This document shows, one piece after another, positions 60,311-64,000 of a stretch of 64,000 bases of DNA. The notes under the pieces are model-generated. The model ran no database searches. It was given only the letters and a program-made list of their open reading frames with translations, and was not told where the DNA came from. A program made the position numbers and the translations under genes. This stretch comes from Bacteroidales bacterium. Lineage in GTDB: Bacteria; Bacteroidota; Bacteroidia; Bacteroidales; P3. The first letter of the stretch is position 1; the number at the start of each line of letters is the position of its first letter. The DNA lies in contig JAGCJW010000002.1 in NCBI GenBank assembly GCA_017647785.1, positions 16,131-80,130 on the forward strand, given 5' to 3'.

Positions 60311-61336
60311 ATGCAAGAGCACGAGAAATATATGAGGCGTTGCTTCGATTTAGCCTTGTTGGGAAGAGGAAATGTTAGCCCAAATCCAAAGGTAGGAGCA
60401 GTAATAGTTTACCAAGACAATATAATAGGTGAGGGATATCATCAAAAATATGGACAATCTCACGCAGAAGTAAACGCAATCGCTTCTGTAAAAGATAAAA
60501 GTCTGTTGAAAAAATCAACTATTTATGTTAATCTTGAACCTTGTTGTCATTGGGGAAAGACTCCTCCTTGTGCAAATCTTATAATAGAAAGTGGAATTAA
60601 AAAGTGTGTGATAGCTAATAAGGATATAAATCCAAAGGTTTTTGGAGGTGGAATAAAGTTATTACAGGATAATGGAGTCGAAGTTGTGACTGGGGTTTTG
60701 GAAAAGGAAGGTTGGTTTTTGAATCGCAGGTTCTTTACTAATCAAAAAGAGAAAAGACCATACGTTATAATTAAATATGCTCAAAGTTTAGATGGTTTTA
60801 TTGCTCCAGAAACAAATGGTGGTTGGATTAGTAATGATATAATGAAAGTTTGGGTTCATAAACAAAGGGGAGAAGAAGATGCTATAATGGTTGGATATAA
60901 TACTGTGCTTAAAGATAATCCTCAATTAAACACAAGGCATTATCAAGCTCGTAACCCCAAACGAATTGTTTATGATAGAAATCTTTCTTTACCACAAGAA
61001 AGTAATATATTTGACCAGATTCAAGAGACTATTATTTTTAATCATGTTAAAGATTTAGTGGAAGGAAACAATAAATATATAAAAATAGACGAAGAATTGC
61101 CTTTTGTTTCTCAAATATTAGAGAAGTTGTACGAAGAAAAAATATGTTCTATTGTTCTTGAAGGTGGTGCCAAGATTATAAATAAGTTTTTAGAAAGTGG
61201 ACTTTGGGACGAAGCAAACGTTATTATAGGTCAAAAAATATTTGAAAAAGGAGTTAAAGCACCATATATTTCGGGTGATTTTAAAGAAAATAAAATAGGA
61301 GATAATATATTAAGATTTTATTATAATCAAAAATAA
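60311..61336 (+). CDS. ribD: Bifunctional riboflavin deaminase/reductase
   Basis: This 341-aa enzyme has a deaminase domain (about 1-145) with zinc ligands in SHAEVNA and EPCCHWGKTPPC, and a reductase domain (about 150-341: YVIIKYAQSLDGFIAPE, LEGGAKIINKFLESGLWDEANVI). It carries out two steps of riboflavin synthesis. The start is ATG 60311 (MQEHEKYMRRCF), preferred because any longer N-terminus crosses the promoter. It links with ribF at 36 kb in flavin supply. Confidence 0.95.
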   Translation: MQEHEKYMRRCFDLALLGRGNVSPNPKVGAVIVYQDNIIGEGYHQKYGQSHAEVNAIASVKDKSLLKKSTIYVNLEPCCHWGKTPPCANLIIESGIKKCVIANKDINPKVFGGGIKLLQDNGVEVVTGVLEKEGWFLNRRFFTNQKEKRPYVIIKYAQSLDGFIAPETNGGWISNDIMKVWVHKQRGEEDAIMVGYNTVLKDNPQLNTRHYQARNPKRIVYDRNLSLPQESNIFDQIQETIIFNHVKDLVEGNNKYIKIDEELPFVSQILEKLYEEKICSIVLEGGAKIINKFLESGLWDEANVIIGQKIFEKGVKAPYISGDFKENKIGDNILRFYYNQK

Positions 61337-61339
61337 TCG

Positions 61340-61347
61340 TAACTTTG
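61340..61347 (+). promoter_or_regulatory. -7 element of the SAM hydrolase-like gene
   Basis: TAACTTTG lies 43 bases before the ATG at 61391, starting four bases after the ribD stop. Confidence 0.55.
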
Positions 61348-61390
61348 CAAAAAGAAATCTACGATTATTTACAATAAAAGATAAGGATAA

Positions 61391-62185
61391 ATGCAAATAG
61401 TAACATTAACTACAGATTGGGGAGTATCAGATCATTACGTTGGAGTTGTTAAAGGAAGACTTTATTCAATGATTGATGATATTACAATAGTTGATATAAC
61501 TCATGATATAGATGATTACAATCTATTAAAAACAGCTTTTATTGTAAAAAATGCTTGTACTCAATATCCAGAGGGAACAATTCATATAATAGATGTTAAT
61601 AGTTATGAGCAAGCTGCTACTGAGACCTCTAAAACAAGGTCTTATATTGTAGTAAAGCATAAAGAACAGTACTATATATGTACAGATAATGGCTTGCCAT
61701 CAGCTATTTTTGGCAATGATGAAGTAGAAATAACAGATATTAATCTATATAATGAAACAGATTATTATACATTTTCAGCATTAGATCTTTTCCCAAAAGT
61801 TGTGAAAATGATTGCAAATAATCACTCAATAGATAATATTGGTAATAGATTAGATACTTTCTTTAATAAAACGATTGTAGGTCAATATATAGAAGAACCT
61901 GATAGTCTGTTACTTCATGTAATATATGTAGATAAATATGGAAATGTCTTTTTGGATATCAAAGACTATGAATTCAAAAGAGTAAGAAATAACAGGAATT
62001 TCTCAATAAGGCTTGGAGGATATATTATTAATAGTATTTCTCTTTCCTATGCAGATGTTAGAATAGGAGAAGCTTTACTTACAATATCTTCTTCGGGATA
62101 TCTTCAACTTGCTTTAAGAGAAGGTAATTATAGTAAGCTTTTGGGTGTGAAAACAGAAGATACTATTAAAATCTTCTTTAATTAA
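61391..62185 (+). CDS. SAM hydroxide adenosyltransferase-family protein (DUF62)
   Basis: This 264-aa protein starts VTLTTDWGVSDHYVGVVKGRLYS, the conserved substrate-binding Asp region, and has VDITHDI, HIIDVN and a C-terminal beta barrel (VIYVDKYGNVFLDI, SGYLQLALREGNYSKLLG). Family enzymes hydrolyse S-adenosylmethionine to adenosine and methionine, or act as fluorinase/chlorinase. The halogenase-specific loop is not evident, so SAM hydrolase is the sensible call. It overlaps the BtuF-like gene by eight bases at the stops. Confidence 0.87.
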   Translation: MQIVTLTTDWGVSDHYVGVVKGRLYSMIDDITIVDITHDIDDYNLLKTAFIVKNACTQYPEGTIHIIDVNSYEQAATETSKTRSYIVVKHKEQYYICTDNGLPSAIFGNDEVEITDINLYNETDYYTFSALDLFPKVVKMIANNHSIDNIGNRLDTFFNKTIVGQYIEEPDSLLLHVIYVDKYGNVFLDIKDYEFKRVRNNRNFSIRLGGYIINSISLSYADVRIGEALLTISSSGYLQLALREGNYSKLLGVKTEDTIKIFFN

Positions 62186-63062
62186 TAAATTCAGCAATCT
62201 TCTTTATTGCCTCGATACTTCTGCAAGTTTGACAATCCATTAAAGAACTATTTATTCCAAGAACTTTATTTTGCTTTACGGCATTCAAATCCTTGTAAGG
62301 AGAAGTGTTAATGAAAGAGTTTAAGTCTTCTTGTCTAACAATTATATAATCAGGTTGTTTAGAAAAAAGTTCTTCCTTGCTATATGACCAATTTGTTATG
62401 TTGTTTGCAATGTTTATTCCACCTGCTAATTCTATTATTTCATTGATATAGGTGTTTTTCCCCGCAGTAAAATCACCTGTTGCACCATACCCAACAACAT
62501 AATATACACTTGGTTTATTGCTTTCTTTATTATAGTGGGATTTTACTTCGTCTAATTCGTTTTTCATATTGTTTATAAGGCTGTCGGCAACGTTTTCTTT
62601 ACCAAAAATCTTACCTAAAATTTGTAAGGTATTGAAAACACCCTCTATATTGCTTCTTTCGGGTAGGCAAATAATGGAAATGCCTGCTTTTTCAATGTTT
62701 TCTACCAAGTCTTTGCGTACCATGGAGGAAGTTATCACGATTTCGGGACTTAGGGTAATGATTTTTTCTAAGTTTGCATCACTTATTCCTCCTATTGCTT
62801 CAATTTGCAAAGCTTCTTGTGGGTAATTGCAAAATGTTGTCCTACCTATGATTTTGTTTCCAACGCCTAAATCAAATAAAAGTTCGGTAATCCCTGGTGA
62901 AATAGAGATAATAGTTTTTGGATCTTGTTTTACTTTAACCTTTCTATTATAATAATCTGTAAATTCTAAGGTTGCGTCTTGTGTTTCTTTACTTTTGCGA
63001 TTTGAATCTTGACAAGCAAAAAACATTCCTATAAGGCAAAAAACTAATGCTATTCTTTTCAT
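62178..63062 (-). CDS. BtuF-like ABC transporter substrate-binding lipoprotein
   Basis: This 294-aa lipoprotein (lipobox ending at C17 in GMFFAC) is a class III periplasmic binding protein with two lobes: SISPGITELLFDLGVGNKIIGRTTFCNYP, GGISDANLEKIITLSPEIVI, then SVYYVVGYGATGDFTAGKNTYINEIIELAGGINIA. This family binds cobalamin, heme or siderophores. The GISDANLEKI form resembles BtuF, but no permease or ATPase genes adjoin, so the ligand is uncertain. It has its own promoter (minus TATCTTTG). Confidence 0.88.
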   Translation of the reverse strand: MKRIALVFCLIGMFFACQDSNRKSKETQDATLEFTDYYNRKVKVKQDPKTIISISPGITELLFDLGVGNKIIGRTTFCNYPQEALQIEAIGGISDANLEKIITLSPEIVITSSMVRKDLVENIEKAGISIICLPERSNIEGVFNTLQILGKIFGKENVADSLINNMKNELDEVKSHYNKESNKPSVYYVVGYGATGDFTAGKNTYINEIIELAGGINIANNITNWSYSKEELFSKQPDYIIVRQEDLNSFINTSPYKDLNAVKQNKVLGINSSLMDCQTCRSIEAIKKIAEFIN

Positions 63063-63081
63063 AAATATTTACTTTGGATTG

Positions 63082-63110
63082 CAAAGATACAAGAAAAAAC
63101 CTTATTTTTG
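63082..63110. promoter_or_regulatory. Divergent promoters: BtuF-like gene and truA
   Basis: Minus TATCTTTG at 63089-63082 serves the BtuF-like gene. Plus TATTTTTG at 63103-63110 ends four bases before the truA ATG, predicting a leaderless truA mRNA. Confidence 0.6.
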
Positions 63111-63114
63111 CACT

Positions 63115-63873
63115 ATGAGATATTTTTTACATTTAGCCTATAACGGAGCGTATTTCCATGGTTGGCAAATTCAAAATGGACAAACAAGCGTTCAAGAAGC
63201 CTTGCAGTTGGCTTTAAAGCATATTTTACACGAAGAAATTGAGCTAATAGGTTGCGGAAGGACAGATAGCGGAGTGCATGCAAGCGATTGCTATGCACAT
63301 TTTGACTATAAAGAATTAAGCGATAAAGAAATAGAAAACGTTGTCTTTCGTTTAAATAGATATTTCACTCACGAGGTTTTGATATATGGGCTATATAAAA
63401 TGCAACCACAAGCACACGCAAGATTTGATGCTATAAGTCGCACTTACAAATACTACATTAGCGAAGAAAAACAGCCTTTTAACAACGATTTTGTCTATTA
63501 TCACCCTTGGAAACTAAATGAAGAAAAGATGAATGAGGCGTGTAAATCGCTTTTAGGTACGCAAGATTTTACTTCTTTTAGTAAACTTCATACACAAGTA
63601 AATAATAACATTTGCACAATCACGCAAGCATATTGGGAAAGAAAGGACGGAGAGCTTATTTTCACCGTTAGTGCTAACCGATTTTTAAGAAATATGGTTA
63701 GAGCAATAGTTGGCACAATGCTTTTAGTAGGAAGAGAAAAAATAACCCCACAAGAATTTAAACAAATCATAGATAGACAAGATAGAAATCAAGCAGGAGT
63801 GAGCGTTCCGGGTAAGGCGTTATTTCTTTTCAAAGTAGAATATCCACAAGATTTGTATCTCTATGTTGATTAA
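63115..63873 (+). CDS. truA: tRNA pseudouridine(38-40) synthase
   Basis: This 252-aa enzyme makes pseudouridine at positions 38-40 in the anticodon arm. The catalytic Asp is in CGRTDSGVHA. YNGAYFHGWQ at the start and RFLRNMVRAIVGTMLLVGRE near the C-terminus are characteristic. The start is ATG 63115: an upstream in-frame TTG at 63079 would run through both promoters and add a non-conserved N-terminus. Confidence 0.96.
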   Translation: MRYFLHLAYNGAYFHGWQIQNGQTSVQEALQLALKHILHEEIELIGCGRTDSGVHASDCYAHFDYKELSDKEIENVVFRLNRYFTHEVLIYGLYKMQPQAHARFDAISRTYKYYISEEKQPFNNDFVYYHPWKLNEEKMNEACKSLLGTQDFTSFSKLHTQVNNNICTITQAYWERKDGELIFTVSANRFLRNMVRAIVGTMLLVGREKITPQEFKQIIDRQDRNQAGVSVPGKALFLFKVEYPQDLYLYVD

Positions 63874-63879
63874 AATGTT

Positions 63880-63887
63880 TAATTTTG
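63880..63887 (+). promoter_or_regulatory. -7 element of the last lipoprotein gene
   Basis: TAATTTTG lies 30 bases before the ATG at 63918. Confidence 0.5.
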
Positions 63888-63917
63888 CAAAAAAATAAAA
63901 AACAAAAATTAAATACT

Positions 63918-64000
63918 ATGAAAAAAGTAGTTTTAGGCCTATTGGCAGTTTTAGCAGTTAGTTTTGTCTTAGAATCTTGTGCACACAAGACTTGCGATGC
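63918..64000 (+). CDS. Lipoprotein, cut by window end
   Basis: The first 27 codons are visible: MKKVVLGLLAVLAVSFV, then a lipobox LESC with Cys21, followed by AHKTCDA. The sequence ends inside the gene, so size and function are unknown. The signal peptide and the promoter 30 bases upstream support a real gene. Confidence 0.65.
   Translation, partial: MKKVVLGLLAVLAVSFVLESCAHKTCD

Overview
The window is a 64-kb, AT-rich chromosomal segment of an anaerobic member of the Bacteroidota, most likely Bacteroidales. The evidence is: secreted proteins whose signal peptides end in A-Q and that carry C-terminal type IX secretion (T9SS) sorting domains; promoters of the TTTG-N19-TAnnTTTG type and little sign of Shine-Dalgarno sequences; typical Bacteroidota gene neighbourhoods (nusB, DUF1573, yajC, YbbR; panD with a flippase-like protein); and an anaerobe's enzyme set (superoxide reductase, a butyryl-CoA dehydrogenase/Etf operon). 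The nearest cultured genus cannot be named from the sequence alone. I see no rRNA, phage, insertion sequence or CRISPR array. Two serine tRNAs are present.

Layout. 1-2.9 kb: two T9SS-exported proteins. 3-9.3 kb: argS, clpS, nfeD, floA, uvrA, closely packed. 9.3-10.6 kb (minus): panC and a small membrane protein. 10.7-12.7 kb: fabG and a Cys/Met-metabolism PLP enzyme. 12.8-15.6 kb (minus): a VWA membrane protein and a DjlA-like co-chaperone. 15.7-18.5 kb: a ZIP transporter and a large glycosyltransferase fusion. 18.6-21 kb: ECF sigma factor, a 55-aa ORF, DAHP synthase/chorismate mutase and a lipoprotein. 21-28.9 kb (minus): elbB, rfaE2, flippase-like protein and panD; then an M50-like peptidase, aroE, a DedA protein, a TPR protein and a secreted unknown. 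29-31.2 kb: trmD and a T9SS protein. 31.3-36.7 kb (minus): etfA, etfB, bcd, an omega-amidase-like hydrolase, an LRR protein and ribF. 36.7-51.6 kb (plus): thioesterase, ilvE, heptosyltransferase, PNGase F-like enzyme, superoxide reductase, sugar kinase, purA, PepSY-like and OstA/LptA-like proteins, grpE, dnaJ, nrnA and three FKBP isomerases in a row. 51.6-64 kb: exonuclease, FAH enzyme, recN, a secreted unknown, tRNA-Ser, nusB to ybbR, tRNA-Ser, prmC, ribD, a SAM hydrolase, a BtuF-like lipoprotein, truA and the start of a lipoprotein cut by the window edge.

Themes. Most genes are housekeeping: translation and RNA (argS, trmD, truA, prmC, tRNAs), repair (uvrA, recN), cofactors (panC, panD, ribD, ribF) and aromatic amino acids (aroE, DAHP synthase). 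Envelope functions recur (rfaE2, heptosyltransferase, OstA/LptA-like, FKBPs, YbbR).

The most unusual feature is a family of intergenic arrays at about 2.9, 12.8, 23.7, 29.8, 41.5 and 56.05 kb. In these arrays the pentamer CTTTG, or its complement CAAAG, recurs with a centre-to-centre spacing of exactly 21 bp, even where a unit is inverted. They sit at the 3' ends of transcription units, contain several of the terminators, and in one case have T-tracts phased at 10.5 bp, as expected for curved DNA. The second notable feature is aroE. Its conserved N-terminus is encoded but has no ATG, GTG or TTG start, and it lies in the -1 frame of dedA just after an A-AAA-AAG slippery heptamer. The third is a secreted PNGase F-family protein that keeps two of the catalytic acids.
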